DNA from: Stratiolaelaps scimitus
Lineage: Eukaryota > Arthropoda > Arachnida > Mesostigmata > Laelapidae
NCBI GenBank assembly: GCA_019614645.1
Contig: JABWDB010000035.1
Location: forward strand, 1,426,001-1,490,000
DNA: 64,000 bases
Direction: 5' to 3'
Both the position numbers and the translations under genes were made by a program. This document shows, piece after piece, positions 1 to 13,100 of this stretch; the stretch's first letter is position 1, and every line of letters starts with the position of its first letter. The notes below the pieces were generated by a model. The model was not told the origin of the DNA, did no database searches, and saw nothing but the letters and a program-made list of their open reading frames with translations.

Positions 1-1902
1 AATATCGATTCCTTTTTTTGGATGCATTTCAAAGAACATATAGCGTAGGCTTGAGGAGCTTGTGACTGGCACAAAATCCATAAGCCCATAACGATTTAAT
101 CACAAACAGAAAGCAATCGTTCCGATTTTCCAATCAATCGGTTATGTGAATCGTTTCACATTTTCATGAAGACATTTCGGGTTTTGATTTCCTATTCGGA
201 TGACGAATTCCCAATGACGAAGCATATTGCATGAATTTACCTGCACGACCTGCGGGCACTCCTGGTCAACAATCCTGTGGATACAGGAAGCACTGATGAT
301 TCTCTAGCAAGCTGCTTGCACCGTCATCTTGACCTTTTGGCCATTTTCGGTGACACTCCATTTGCGTGATGCGTGCCGATGTAGGTACCTCATCGACAAG
401 CGCAATTATGTATCCTGTGCGTGTCACTTTCGCCGAGAGGGAAGACAACCTAAACGAACGGCCAAGTTGAAGTGTGCATTATTCCGGCAGCTAGAGCACA
501 ATCAGGCGAAGAAATGGACACATCGAGATGAAATGCAAGAAACCAGAAATACGATGCTGAATATTGTGTATCTCGAACCCAAGCAGGAACTACATTGAAG
601 CTAACATTCGTGATCCTTGTGGCAGACAAACACTAATCGTATGACACTGTAAAAATGTATTATTACTATTATTTTATTTCTTTTTTTTGGGACACCAGTG
701 ATTAATTAATGCGGTGAAATATTAGGGAGCAAATAAAATTCGTTTTCTCAATGTTCCATGTGTTGTCTCTCTCTCTCTCTCTCGTTTTGTTTCGCGGCGA
801 AAGCCGAGCCACTTTAGTTTGATTTTAATCATTTAATTTTAGGTGATGCATATATCGCTAGGGTAAACCCACGCGGAGGTGACCATTGTTTATAATGATT
901 TTGTATTTGAACGTTTTGCTGGTTGGCGTACTGCTAAAACGTGCATCCTTTAGATAACGCAGTGTTCATAAGTAGGCCAATTCCCGGTTATCTTTTGTAC
1001 CTGAAGCGAGCGTTCGTAGTCAGGGTATCGAAAAAAATACTACATATCTAGCAAAGCACGTTTACCTCGCTTACATCTGTTCGGCCATTCGGCGATTGGC
1101 GGTTAACACCTTGCCAGTGACAAAGCCCCGAATCGGGACATATTGCCACTTACTCGTTAGATATCTGCATAGTATCTGGCTCGCAATTGATAGTTGTGAA
1201 TCATTCATTCCTGAGAATCATTAAGACTTGAGAAAGAAGAATGAGAAATTCAAGTGCCATCTTTTGTTCATTATAAAATAAGTAGACGTACTATTTACAT
1301 ATATATATATATATAGTATGTATATGTAACATAATTCATTTATTCTCGTTTATGTATATGTACAAAATACAGTCGCGGAAGTCCCCATACGGTGTCACAT
1401 TTTGATCACAAAAATAGAGATAGACGCCAGTTGCAGGTCGGTCTATTGAAGAAGTCGCTTAATGACTGATTCCTTCTGTCTCATTAATGATTATATTGTA
1501 TGTATTTATTTATATAAAGTCTGTTGTATATGATTCAATTATAATTGCTTTTTGGAGGAGGGACCATAGGTGACAAAGATGTATAGGGGGTATATAAGGC
1601 CGTAGACAACTGAATATTCGATGTGTGCAAGCTTACGTTGATTTGGGAAATGGGTTTTTGTTTTAAGTTCCTTCGGATACCACCACCACCATGTCGTGAT
1701 GATTCGGGCATGTTTGTGTCGTGTTTGTAAAATACAGTGGTCGTACGAATGGGTCAAACGTTAATTTCCTTTAACTAAGTGCATGATAAATCAAGATAAA
1801 TAGATATGGTGTGATCGTTCAGCTGTTGGAGATTAGATGGACTGCGCCGCGCCGCAGACGCGTGGTTTAGCCTGCTCGTGCTTCTGGTCCGGTCAGGTGG
1901 AT
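1..1902. other. 3' flank of the DDX19 gene, no gene recognised
   Basis: This AT-rich stretch has only short open frames that resemble no family I know. It contains a CT run near 765-783, short AT tracts near 1297-1317, and a TTTATT on the plus strand at 1505-1510 that reads AATAAA on the minus strand. That is about 400 bases past the DDX19 stop codon and could be its polyadenylation signal, so the part next to 1902 is probably 3' UTR. I see nothing else in it. Confidence 0.5.
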
Positions 1903-4900
1903 CTAGTCGTCTGAAGAGAGCCTTTCTAGCACATCAACGTCCTCAAAATCGATGAAGAGGATCTTCCTTTTGAAATGATCCTCAACGGCGGCGACATGGT
2001 CCTTCTCCTTGATGTCGTCCGGGTTGATGAAATTTATCGCGACGCCGGTCTTACCGAAGCGGCCCGTACGCCCAATTCGATGAAGGTATGTCTCGAAGTC
2101 CGGCTGACCCTCACGGTTGAGGGGCAAGTCGTAGTTAATTACCAGCGACACCTGGAAGAGGTAGACACAACGACGGTGTTTTATAGGAAGCCAGCTTCTT
2201 CCTTTTGCTGTCTTCAATCGAAGGGAATCGGCAATCTGCTCGTAAACAGACATGGATAACGTATATTGATAATGATGGTACAACTATCACAAAATATCGT
2301 CAAAATCCTAGGCGACAAATTTGCAAAAGCAAAAGCTTCTCAGCGAGGGCAGAGATAGCCGCCAGGGCTCGAATGCCTCAAGAGTACGCTTTGCCTGGAA
2401 CGACTCTACTAATCGCCTCAGCTAATACAATGACTTACGTACTATGGGCGATGCAGGAGCACGAAAAGTCCGTCAGAAAATCGGCCAGAAACTGTGTCCG
2501 ATTTTTCAATGATTTTCTGTTCCTCATTCTTGTCTCAGATCTAGTTTCATAGCATTACGATTTCAACATTATTCGCCCCTTGACTTACCTGCTCAATGTC
2601 AATTCCCCTGGCGCACAGGTTTGTGGTGACCATCACCTTTTCCAGACCGTTGCGGAATCGTTCGATCGCTTCAACTCGCTCCTCCATCGCGAGATCACCA
2701 GTTAGAAGACACACGTTCTGACCCAGCTCCTGCATAACGAGACAGTTGTTTTGATATGAAGCAAATAATCAAAGTGATGGCATTAAGGTGGGTTTTGAGG
2801 ATGTTTGGGAGGTCTTCGCATTTCAAGCTTAGTCAGATCTATTTATAAGTCCGGTAAAAAGTGAAGTTCTCGCCATCTCTTCAGACTTTTCTACCGGATC
2901 TTCATTTGTACAAGCAGTTTGCAACATACTTCCTGTATGCAAAGACGTCGGACAACCTCCAGCTACTACGATGTCCGTTAGTTTCTGGAGGATTTCGACC
3001 ACATTGAGAATCACGGTGTAAAAAACTTTGGGCTATTGCCCTTATTAGGAGCACGCAGAGGTCTGGGCTTAATGAGGAGTTCCTCGTCCGTTGGAAGAAT
3101 TATTCACTTGCTCACAGGCTGGATCTCAGAGAAAGGTGATCCACTGGCCTTATTCAAAGGCCACGTTATGGATTCTTCACCCTCCTTCGTTTGTTTGTCA
3201 TTTAACTTTCTCCGATAGCGCAAAATCAAGCATCCCTTTCTATTGGGATGTGTGGACATGGTTTGACAGCAGCCGCTTGCTTATTTGAACCCAGTGTCGT
3301 CGCGTCAACATATTCGATTTCTGATCTGGTCAAGAAACTTCACCTGAAGATACTTGGAAGCAGCTTGTATGAACCAGATATGAACTTAATGCGAAACTTG
3401 ACCTGCTTAACAATATTCAGCGTAAATGGATGCAGCTTTATCATGAAAATGTTCAACAAGTTCAGTCTCCCTGATCAGGCTTCGAGCGTTTTAGAACGAG
3501 CCAGGTTGAAGGTCCTGCTTAGGTCTTCGGCAGGAGCAAGGCTTAATTAATGCTGTTCCCTCCCCTCATATGGAACTTGACTTGATGATCAATGTACCGG
3601 TCTTGTCGTAGGTGTACGTTTGGGAGGTAATCTAGTTTCTACACAGTTCTGTGGCTCTGGAGAACCAGTTGATTCTCTTAGTCGTAATGGATTATTTTGT
3701 ATAAAAGGTGCCCGTCGTGGCCCAAGAGACTCTGTTAAAAACGATTGAGAAGGTACCACTTTGTACCTGTAGCCTTCGAAACATTGGCATAAGCAGGGAT
3801 ACAATCATTAAATTTGCTACAATATTAGGGGGAAGGTTATCGTCAGTTACAGGAAAATCACGAGCAACCGAATTGTTAATTGAAAGATTCTCCTCAAATA
3901 CCCAAAGGGGCCACCCGATATCTATTTTGGGCTCATTTAGGAACAGCGAAGTGGGACCTCCTCGTTGCAAATATGGTATTATGGACATACAGACGATGGT
4001 GTCGTTTAGATGGCTCCGATATATTTCACGTCCAGCGGGTACAATTGTCAATTTTCATTACTGAATAATAATAAACATAAAATTTCACTTGATAGATATA
4101 TTCGATAGCGAATTTAAATCTTCGATACGATATATTCGATACAAACCTTCATCGACCTGGTGATCTTTGTGGCCGACATCTTCGTCTGGCAGAAGATAAC
4201 AGCCTGCCCGACTGATAGCGTGGCGTAGATATTTTCAAGGGCGCGCATCTTGTCGTCTTCTGTCGGCGTGTGCATCACGAATTGGCGGATGTTCTCTAGC
4301 GATTCCTCTTCACGCTTTAGTGTAATCTGTTCAAATCAGTGTATTCCACACGTGGACACACCATCGCATTGATTAGCCAAAATGTATTTGTACGAAATAC
4401 CTAAATAAATAAATAAATATATGTATATATCCAGGCACCGAGAGGTGCCAGCGTATTTGTCTCTCACCTTAATGCACGGCTCAGGAATGATCATGTCGGC
4501 GAACTCCATCACCTTGTCGTCGTACGTGGCCGAGAACAGCATCATCTGGCACGAGGGTGAAAGGCGACGATGCAGCCGAATACTTTGGTCATGGTGACCC
4601 GTCTCCGAGATCATCACGTCAGCTTCATCGAGCACAAACACCTACAGTGGTATGGCGGCCAGATTTGGAGGGCGACGCAATGCGTTGAATAATACAACCA
4701 ACCATATAGACAATAGGAAAAACCGTTCACTGGCCGGGCTGGCTGGTTTCATAACTAACCACTAAGGCACTTGGCAATATCTGCATATTTCAACTTGGCG
4801 TGATATAACCAACTGCAAATCATCTACCACAACGGTGGCCATTGTACATAATGAGTAAAACGTAATCGATGATGGCTCACCTTAATTTTGGAGATGTCGA

Positions 4901-6845
4901 AGAACTTCAATCGTAAGGCCCAGTCGATCATTTTTCCTGGTGTACCTATCACTATCTGCTCGGTGATCACCGTCCCTTGAGCCATCACCTGAAATCCGAC
5001 CCGAAAGTTACATGTAGTCGTAGTATACTTAATTGTCTTTGATTATAACGCCAAATACCGAAGGTAGCTGTTCAACCTTGAACGAACTGATCTTGAATAC
5101 CGCTGAAGAGCAATAAGAAGAGGCTGGTATGTGTCACATTACAATATGACAATTAGCTAAGAATTTACTAAACATGCCCTAACTTAACGTTTATAATTTC
5201 TCGCATGCCAATAACGCGCTTACTGCCCGAATAAACCCAAGGAACAAGCGATCACCCGGAAATGTAGCACTATGAAATGCTCTACTAGTGATAGGTGGTA
5301 GCTCGACTATCATAAATGAAAAGCACTGCAATCCATATGATGAGCCATACTCATCCGGTTAGCAAACAGACTCACCTGTCCACGCACTGCGAACTTGACC
5401 TCAATTTTTCGACAGAATTGCAGCATTTGACGACACACATCGGCCGTCTGTTTGGCCAGCTCGAATGTCGGACTAAGGATGAGGATTTGTGGATGGTGCA
5501 GATTTTCATCCACCCGGCTTAATGACGCCAACAGGAACGTGGCCGTCTTACCGGTACCCGACTGCGATTGGGCGATCATATTGATCGGCGGATCCGCCAT
5601 AAGCGTTGGAAGCGCTGTCTCCTGGATCTTCGACGGTTTTTGAAAGTTCATTCGGTAGATGGCACGTAGAAACTCATCGCGCAGCTTGAGCTCCTCGAAC
5701 GTATGAACGGAGTAGAGCGGCGAATTCGGATCGGACCGCTGAATTTCAATCTCGTTCTTGCTCTCTAGCAGTTTCGATCGCAGGAGCTTCTTCATGTACG
5801 AGACCTCGCTCTGCGATACCTCCCTGAATAATAAGCAAAGCAACAAAAAAACCAGACATCGAAGAATCGTGCCGCTCGTAACGATGCCATGAAGGAGGTG
5901 TGGGTCATATTAGCGGGAGGGAGAAAGCAACAATGGACAGCAGGATAGATATACCTATCGAGTGAACATAAGTGAGTGGTAAAATTAAGTTGGGTTAATA
6001 AGAAAAAATGTGTAATTAGTCCATATCATCTCAAACGTATTTATGAAATGAAGTTGCAATTTGATTCGATTAGCCAATGCGCTCCGAGAATCATTAGACA
6101 CCGTCTGGACCATTTTTGTGAAAGAGTAAATACCAATTGACTTTGAGCCCCCCAGAACTGCTAATGGCACTCACAGATGTCAGCTATGATAAGCGTGTTA
6201 GCCGTATTTTCAAGCGAATAATTCAAGCCAGTAGAAATTAACCCGTTTTCTTGGAAGTAATTCAAATTGCCGCCCAGACTGTGTTGTAGACCTCTTGCGT
6301 CCAGAGAAGCAAGCTAGTGTACAGGATGAGTACAATCAACCAGCAGTGATGCATTGCAACCTACTATCATTGTTTAATCACGCGAACTTTACAACACATA
6401 ATAGAGACTTCCCGTAATGGGTTTATTTCCAACATGTCTAAAAGTGGACGCCCGGCGTCCACCCTGTCAGGATCCGCATATACTAATCCAGCCAGTGCCG
6501 CCAGATGTGGTTTCCTCGGAGCGAAAAAACTACCGTCATATCCTCGTATTGATGGCTAGTATTATTTCGGTAAGAGATTCAGTTGAGGGCCACTAGGCAT
6601 GAGAAGGGTATGACGGTAGTCGTAAAGGGGAAAATTCTCCTCTTAGAAATCATTTCGGATGCTCACTTTTCCTCGGCTGTGGACTCATCACCAGCAGCCG
6701 TTGTTGCTGCTGCTGCATTTCCACCTGTTCCTGCATCGGACTTGGCCGCATCTGGAGTCTCCTGCGAGCCGTTCCTGCCCTCATCGTTATTGGCCGATAT
6801 GGCAGACGCGCCGACCTTATTTTCGTCACCGGCAGCTTCTGACAT
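1903..6845 (-). CDS. DDX19: ATP-dependent RNA helicase DDX19/Dbp5
   Basis: Seven coding exons join without a frame break: 6845-6667, 5823-5376, 4988-4881, 4641-4468, 4326-4147, 2729-2589 and 2151-1903, giving 492 residues, close to the family's usual 480. All introns are GT-AG. Visible motifs are the Q-motif area near residues 121-132, Walker [11 protein letters not shown] (144-153), PTFELA (Dbp5 proteins have PTYELA here where most DEAD-box proteins have PTRELA), DEAD (250-253), SAT (282-284), ARGID (403-407) and HRIGRTGR (434-441). The first 60 residues are acidic, Ala/Gly/Ser-rich and poorly conserved. Dbp5/DDX19 remodels mRNPs at the cytoplasmic face of the nuclear pore, where Gle1 activates it, and so drives mRNA export; it also acts in translation termination. 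The start is the first ATG of the exon nearest the GC-rich upstream region. Assignment to the Dbp5 subfamily is firm; exact splice sites are predicted by eye. Confidence 0.93.
2730..4146. other. DDX19 intron 5 with unassigned open frames
   Basis: This is the longest DDX19 intron. Both strands are open for about 118 codons between roughly 3692 and 4064, and a 100-codon plus-strand frame lies at 3248-3550. Neither resembles a protein I recognise. The composition is less AT-rich than the surrounding introns, which would fit a decayed mobile-element insertion, but I found no terminal repeats, target duplication or diagnostic motif. Confidence 0.3.
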
Positions 6846-7260
6846 CTTCACCGTGTTCTGCTCAGCCCAATACACGAACGAACACACACACCGACACTCG
6901 GTGCAAAACGGCCTTTTGTTTGCACCGTAGGGAAAAATACCGCGGCTACACACAACGAACGTCGACGAGCGTTCTCCACTGGGGACAATCGACGGCAGCC
7001 AGACGGATGTAAACTGCTGTACAAACCTACAACTTGCAGTTGCACAAGCGGACACGGCCGGCCAAGCGGCGGCTAACAGGCGGGGCCAATGCAGCACGCC
7101 GGTGGCTGACCCGCTCGTCATGAGCGAATGAACGTATTCTTGTTTGGCTGGTCCCTCACAGAGGCGCGTCGTGAGCCGCCGGACTGGATCTCGGCGGCGG
7201 TGGCGGCGGTGGCGGCGCGATGGGGAGAGGAGAGCGGTGTTGCTTATCTTGGAAATAAAT
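6846..7260 (-). promoter_or_regulatory. GC-rich 5' region of DDX19 (putative promoter and 5' UTR)
   Basis: Immediately upstream of the DDX19 start codon the sequence changes from AT-rich to GC-rich with many CpG dinucleotides and a GGC/GGT triplet run near 7190-7220. That is typical of a housekeeping-gene promoter and 5' UTR. I cannot see a TATA box or fix a transcription start, and an untranslated first exon may exist. Confidence 0.4.
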
Positions 7261-7574
7261 ACGGAGCGTAATCGTGAATCGGATCACGGAACAGAAGATG
7301 TTTCATATAAAACACCTATATGAAGCCTATGACATGAGTGTTTAGTTGTATTTGGCGATCGGCTGTTCATGGACATCGGGCGAATTGTAGCAGGCGTCCA
7401 GGCTAATATTTGTTAAGGCGAACGATGGCAGTCGAGAGGCGCGGGTAAAAAAAAGCGGACTTCCATTTGAACAATAGGGCCAAATAATAGAGAGCTCGCA
7501 GAGCGTTCTCCCATCAGACACACCTCGCGCCAACTTTTGTGGGGAGTTGTTAGAAGTGATGTAGTATGCACGAT

Positions 7575-7645
7575 ATGCACGGTACAGCTAAAAGCAGTAC
7601 CTTGGACGTTAAATGTTAGCTGAGAGTCAGCCCGAAAGCCTTTAG
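7575..7645 (+). repeat. SINE family A, 3' part
   Basis: The stretch around AAAAGCAGTACC...TTAGCTGAGAGTCAGCCCGAAA is nearly the same as the reverse complement of the tail of the fuller copy at 19425-19612, and its last part recurs at about 17100-17130. No A or B box is present here, so this is a 5'-truncated or decayed copy. Confidence 0.5.
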
Positions 7646-7803
7646 TATGCACGATATGCTATGATAGCGTGGTGACGATCGTGTGCAAAGGAAATCATTG
7701 AGGTGAGCGAGGTTAAATTACTAAGGGTGCGCAAACGTCAGCTAAAAAATACTTCAGTTGGTGTGGCTCGATGTTTTCACAGTGAACTTACTATGATGTA
7801 TGG

Positions 7804-7908
<105 letters not shown>

Positions 7909-7934
7909 GGTTGCTAAGAAAACCGACACAGAGA

Positions 7935-8045
7935 ATAAGCAAAGGTGGCGGCTCCGACAGGTCCTCATAGTTATACCGAAAAGGTTAAGAGCTGAGGCCT
8001 GTCAAATAGGGGAACAGCTGAGGGTGAGCTCAAAAAAAAAGAAAG
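7935..8045 (+). repeat. SINE family C, 3' fragment
   Basis: The end of this stretch, with GCCTGTC, then ATAGGGGAACAGCTGAG and an A-rich tail, matches the 3' end of the longer tRNA-like element at 26865-27108, which has the same order of motifs and also ends A-rich. The promoter-bearing 5' half is absent. Confidence 0.45.
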
Positions 8046-10052
8046 AAAACCGACACAGAAAATCTCTAGCAGATTATTATGTCGCATAATTCACTACTTC
8101 GGACGTTGTAGTGCTCACGGCGTGTGCCACTGGAGTTTGGGGTGGCAGTTCAATATTCGACGTGAGGCATTTTCGATCCTGGAAAGGAATATTGACGACG
8201 ACCTCAGAGTTCAGTTGCCTCCCAACGGCATTATGATCAGTTATGGCAGCGATATCGATTGGGGCTTGGGCTAACATGTTTACTATGACATTCATGCCCT
8301 TGCTGCCCTGTCTCAGATCTGAGATGAATCAACGACTCCAGAACAGCGCCGTGATCCGGCACGATCAGAGCCACACAAAAGAGCTGGCAGCTAGCTTGGT
8401 ATCGGCGAATAAATTGGTCGGATGAGGGGGGCCATCACTGAATGAAGCTATGGGGAGTCAAATATTGGATTCCTTTTACTTCGAATCGCAGAGCTAAGAG
8501 CATAGGCTAGCAAATACGGCGTTACCCGATCGGCACCCTTCATGATAAATGCTTTTGTGCTTAACGTCAAACTCGATTGGGTTATAGTTTCGATTTGTCA
8601 ACCCGAAAGTAAACATTTTTAGATATCTAACAAAGAAGTAGCTTATACAAGCCTATAGAACTAGTCATCACGAGGGCTCGTCGCATCCCGCGCTTAGCGC
8701 TTCTGTTGAGAGCAAAATGTAACAACTTTCATCCAAACTACTCTGTTTGCATTAGACACCACCTGGTCGGCCTTTTTCTATTACGCAACACAGGTATATT
8801 TTTGGTAGCGAAGATGTTGCGCCAGCTTTAACTTTATAGCGCGCCGAAATCAGTATGAATCAGGGCAGGTCCTGCGGCTGAAAAACATTGCATCAGTAGC
8901 AATTGGAAGTTCCCAGGCATAAGCTGAGTCTCGGCTGAGTTTGCCGTGACCCCCTCCCCCCGTATGAAGAAATACGCGCCCCCCAAAAAAAGGATATCGT
9001 CCACCAGAAGCTGCCAACGCTCGATGCCAAAAGCCTAGAAATTCGTCCTATTTGCGAACGGTTTGACATCGCTAACAGCTGTTGGTAAGCGCTCCTCTCT
9101 TCCCACTGAGAATAAGGGTTGAATTCTGGAATTTTTAGGTAATGCTTAGCCTTGAATGAGTATGTTTGACGACTCGGGCAATTTTCTTAATACCCGAGTC
9201 ATTGCCGATGAATTTCACATCGGCACGCACTCATAGTGTGACGTATATGCGGACAAGTGGACATGTTGTGTGCATATCACTCAAATTCTCAAGTCTGTCG
9301 TCAATAAATCTTCAAAAAGCTCACTGCCAGCACCATGTGATAATTGAACACATTGTTTATTGTCATCTAGTTAATATAATCGGCATTTCTCATAAGGTTG
9401 GATACATCGTAGTTGGCAGCCATTTCAGTCAGACCACCTACCCTGAAAACGATCTCCTCAGCTGTGTCTCGTGCACAACACACATCAAACATTAGCAAAA
9501 TTTTGTCTCGAGCCAAAAAAAAAAGGGCGACCGTTCTTGCCAACATAGACAGCAGATTATAATAATCTGTAAGACAAAGCCTATCAATGTGAGAATGAAG
9601 TCGAACGAATTTTGCTTTGTATATTTCATCCGAGAGTCAAACGCGCATACATCAATCGATGACATTTCGTCAGATCACTAGATAGAACGGAATACGCCTA
9701 AGTCTGTTACTAGCCAATTAGTGAATTAACCGGATCATCGAGCTCTTGGAGAAATTTACCTTGCTGAGTACGAACCGAGCATGCATTTGTTGCAGGAAAA
9801 CTGTGACTATAGAAGAACAGCGGCCGGCAGCAATGGCTCACGACTGTATACAATGCCGATTTACATTTGATAACATGATAATAATAACAACAATAATAAT
9901 AATAATAGTAATAATGTTAAATAAATGGTCTCGCGACCAAACGTCAGCGTTTCTAAACTTCACAAACACTGAAATTGTCACTTAGCTAACTATAATACGA
10001 TCGACAGTGCGTGCTCCCAACATTGTCTAGATACACTGCGCGCCCAGTTACA

Positions 10053-10053
<1 letters not shown>

Positions 10054-10104
<51 letters not shown>
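10054..10104. repeat. (AT)n microsatellite
   Basis: An uninterrupted TA tract of about 50 bases, just downstream of the ATPase stop codon. Confidence 0.95.
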
Positions 10105-10105
<1 letters not shown>

Positions 10106-10135
10106 TTGACCGCACAACAAATGCCATCGAACTTT

Positions 10136-13100
10136 TCAATAAAATGTCTCGCTTTCGACCCACCCGCCAGGATTGTTCCGGATGATGAACCGACGAATCT
10201 CATCGAACACGAAAATCACCAGTGCAAATGGTATTCCGTAAAACCACCAGAGAGGGTGAAGAGGATACATTCGTAGAGCCTTATCCATCCCAGGACAGTA
10301 TGCTAGAAAAGCGGCAAGAGCCGTCTCGAACACCAAACTAAAGTTTAGCACGTGATTACGCATTCCCTGGTGAATGATTGAGTTACGTCGAGTTTTGCAT
10401 ATGATCAAGTCGGCCCATTGGACGACGACAATAGTGACGAAGAAGGCCGTATGGCAGGTGTATTCGAGGGCCTTGCGTCGGGAATAAGGCCACTCCTGGC
10501 CGTACGAGTCCTCGAGGTCGTTGATCGCTCTTGCGTCCCACTGCTGACGGATACCGATTAGACGCGAGGGCCAAAATCCATTCTCGCCCATGATCACGAA
10601 ATAGGCGAAGAAGCCAGCTGCTGCCTGGATCATGCCAATCTGGCCGTACGCCATTGAGATAAGCCGTTCGTTAACCAGTCGATCCCGTTGGGCGTTCCGC
10701 GGCGCCCGTGTCATGATATCGGATTCGGCCTGCTCATAGGCCAACGATATCGCGGGAACGAGATCGGTGCCGAGATCGATGAACAGTATCGTGATTGTAC
10801 CCAACGCCAGCGGGATGCTCAGGACGATGAAGAACAGGAATGGCGTAATCTCGGGAATGTTCGATGTGAGAGTGTATGCGATCGATTTTTTCAGGTTGTC
10901 AAAGATAATTCGGCCCTCTTCGACGCCGACGACGATCGACGCGAAGTTGTCATCAAGTAGAATCATATCGGCGGCCTGTTTCGAGACGTCAGATCCCGTA
11001 ATCCCCATCGCAATGCCGATATCAGCCTTCTTCAGCGCTGGTGAATCGTTCACACCGTCGCCGGTGACTGCCACAACGGCACCCAGCCGCTGACAGCTCT
11101 CGACAATGATGAGCTTCTGCTGTGGCGACGTTCGAGCGAACACAATCTCGTCGAAGCGCTTTATGATAAGATCGATCTCATCGTTAGTCATTGTACGCAA
11201 CTTCTCGCCGTGGATGACGGCGGCGTCGGCGTCGAGCGGGTCGAGCTCCTCCACAGGTATGTCCAACCTTTCAGCGAGATCGTCGACCGTGTCATTGTGT
11301 TCGGATATGATCCCGACAGCCCGTGCAATCGCTCTAGCCGTAATCGGATGGTCACCGGTTACCATGATCACCTTTATGCCAGCCGAGCGGCATTTGGCGA
11401 CGGCGTTAGGAACTGCAGCCCGAGGCGGGTCGACCATCGAAATCAGGCCGAGGAAGCGAAGCCTCGACTGAGGGAAGTTCTCTTTCTCAGCAGAAAACTT
11501 GAAACCTTTCGGAAAGTCCTTGGCACGCAGCTCGTAATCACAGACGCCCAGCACACGCTCACCGAATTCGCCCAGAGTGCGGTACGTGGAAAGGAACGCA
11601 TATCTGACTTCTTTATCTAAGAGGACCTCTTTGCCGTTGATGACAATCGATGCGCACCGTTCGAGAATTCGTTCGGGGGCACCCTTCATGCAGAGGCTGT
11701 AGGTAATTGGATTTGCGTCATCCGCCCTACTGATAACGGCCAGATCAGCGACATTCGGCTCGTGGATCGTAATGTGGTACTTGTTTGTGGAATTGAATGG
11801 AACCTCAAAAATCATGCGATTTCGTTTTCGATAGCTGGCAACATTGCCAATACTCTGTTCCATGCATTTGAGGATCGCCTGCTCAGATGCATCGCCTGTA
11901 CATTCGCGTCTCGGGACTGGCAACTTCTCCTGACCGGCCTTAAATTCCGCTCGCGAGCACAGCATGCAGACGCGAGCCAACGCCTGCCAGGTTGTCGACT
12001 GCCGATCATAGCGTACGCCACCACCCGTCTCGCTCGTGTCGGCATCGATGATCTTGTAGTCCAGCCAAACGTGCGATACAGTCATACGGTTCTGTGTCAG
12101 CGTACCTGTCTTGTCCGAACAGATGGTTGAGGTCGAGCCGAGAGTCTCGACCGCTTCGAGATTCTTCACGAGACAGTTCTTGGCAGCCATACGCTGAGCG
12201 GTGAGCGTCAGGCACACCGTCACCGTTGCTAGAAGTCCCTCGGGGACGTTTGCGACAATGATCCCAATCAAAAAGACAACGGCGTCGAGCCAGTAATAGC
12301 CCATGCTGAACGCGATCGCGAAGAATGTCACTCCGAGGGCGACAGCGAATGCGCTGATGATGTGAATGAAATGCGATATCTCACGGGCGATTGGGGTCTG
12401 ACCTATCTCAAGACCTTCAGTCAGATTGGCAATTCGTCCGACCACTGTTCGATCGCCGGTATAAATCACCACACCCTGTCCAGTGCCTTCCAAACAGTTC
12501 GTCGAAAAGAACACGACATTTCTAGCCTCCAATGGATTCGGGCTCAACATCTTTACCGAGGCAGATTGTGGCTCAGATTCGCCAGTGATCGAGGAGTTGT
12601 CCACCTTGAGTCCGGCGCACTCAATGATCCGTAAATCAGCTGGAACTCGATCACCGCCCCTAACCTCGACGATATCGCCGAGGACCAGTTCCTCTGCAAG
12701 CACCTGCACTTTCTGGCCATCCCTGAGAACCATAGCCGTTTGAGGAATCATCTTCTTGAACGAGTCCATAATTTTCGACGAGCTCGCCTCCTGATAGTAT
12801 GAGAAGAGGCTGGATATAATGACTACAGACGCGAGCACAACTCCAAGATAGAGATTATCCTTTTGTATTGGTCCGGCTGCTTGCATCTGCTGTATCGTGT
12901 AGGCTATAAAGCACAATACAGCGCCAGCCCAAAGAAGCAAGGAAAACCCACCGAAAAGATGATGAAAAAACTTGACCCATTCAGGCGTCTTCTTCGGTGG
13001 GCTAAGAGCATTCGGCCCGTCAACTGCTAAGCGCTGCTTGGCCTCCTTCTTGTTTAGGCCATATGTTGGATTGGTGCTTAATCTCTGATACAGTTCATCC

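Noticed and set aside
8077..8295. 72-codon minus-strand frame considered as a retroelement protease remnant
   Set aside because: There is no D-T/S-G active-site motif and no neighbouring pol domains, so the similarity was not convincing.
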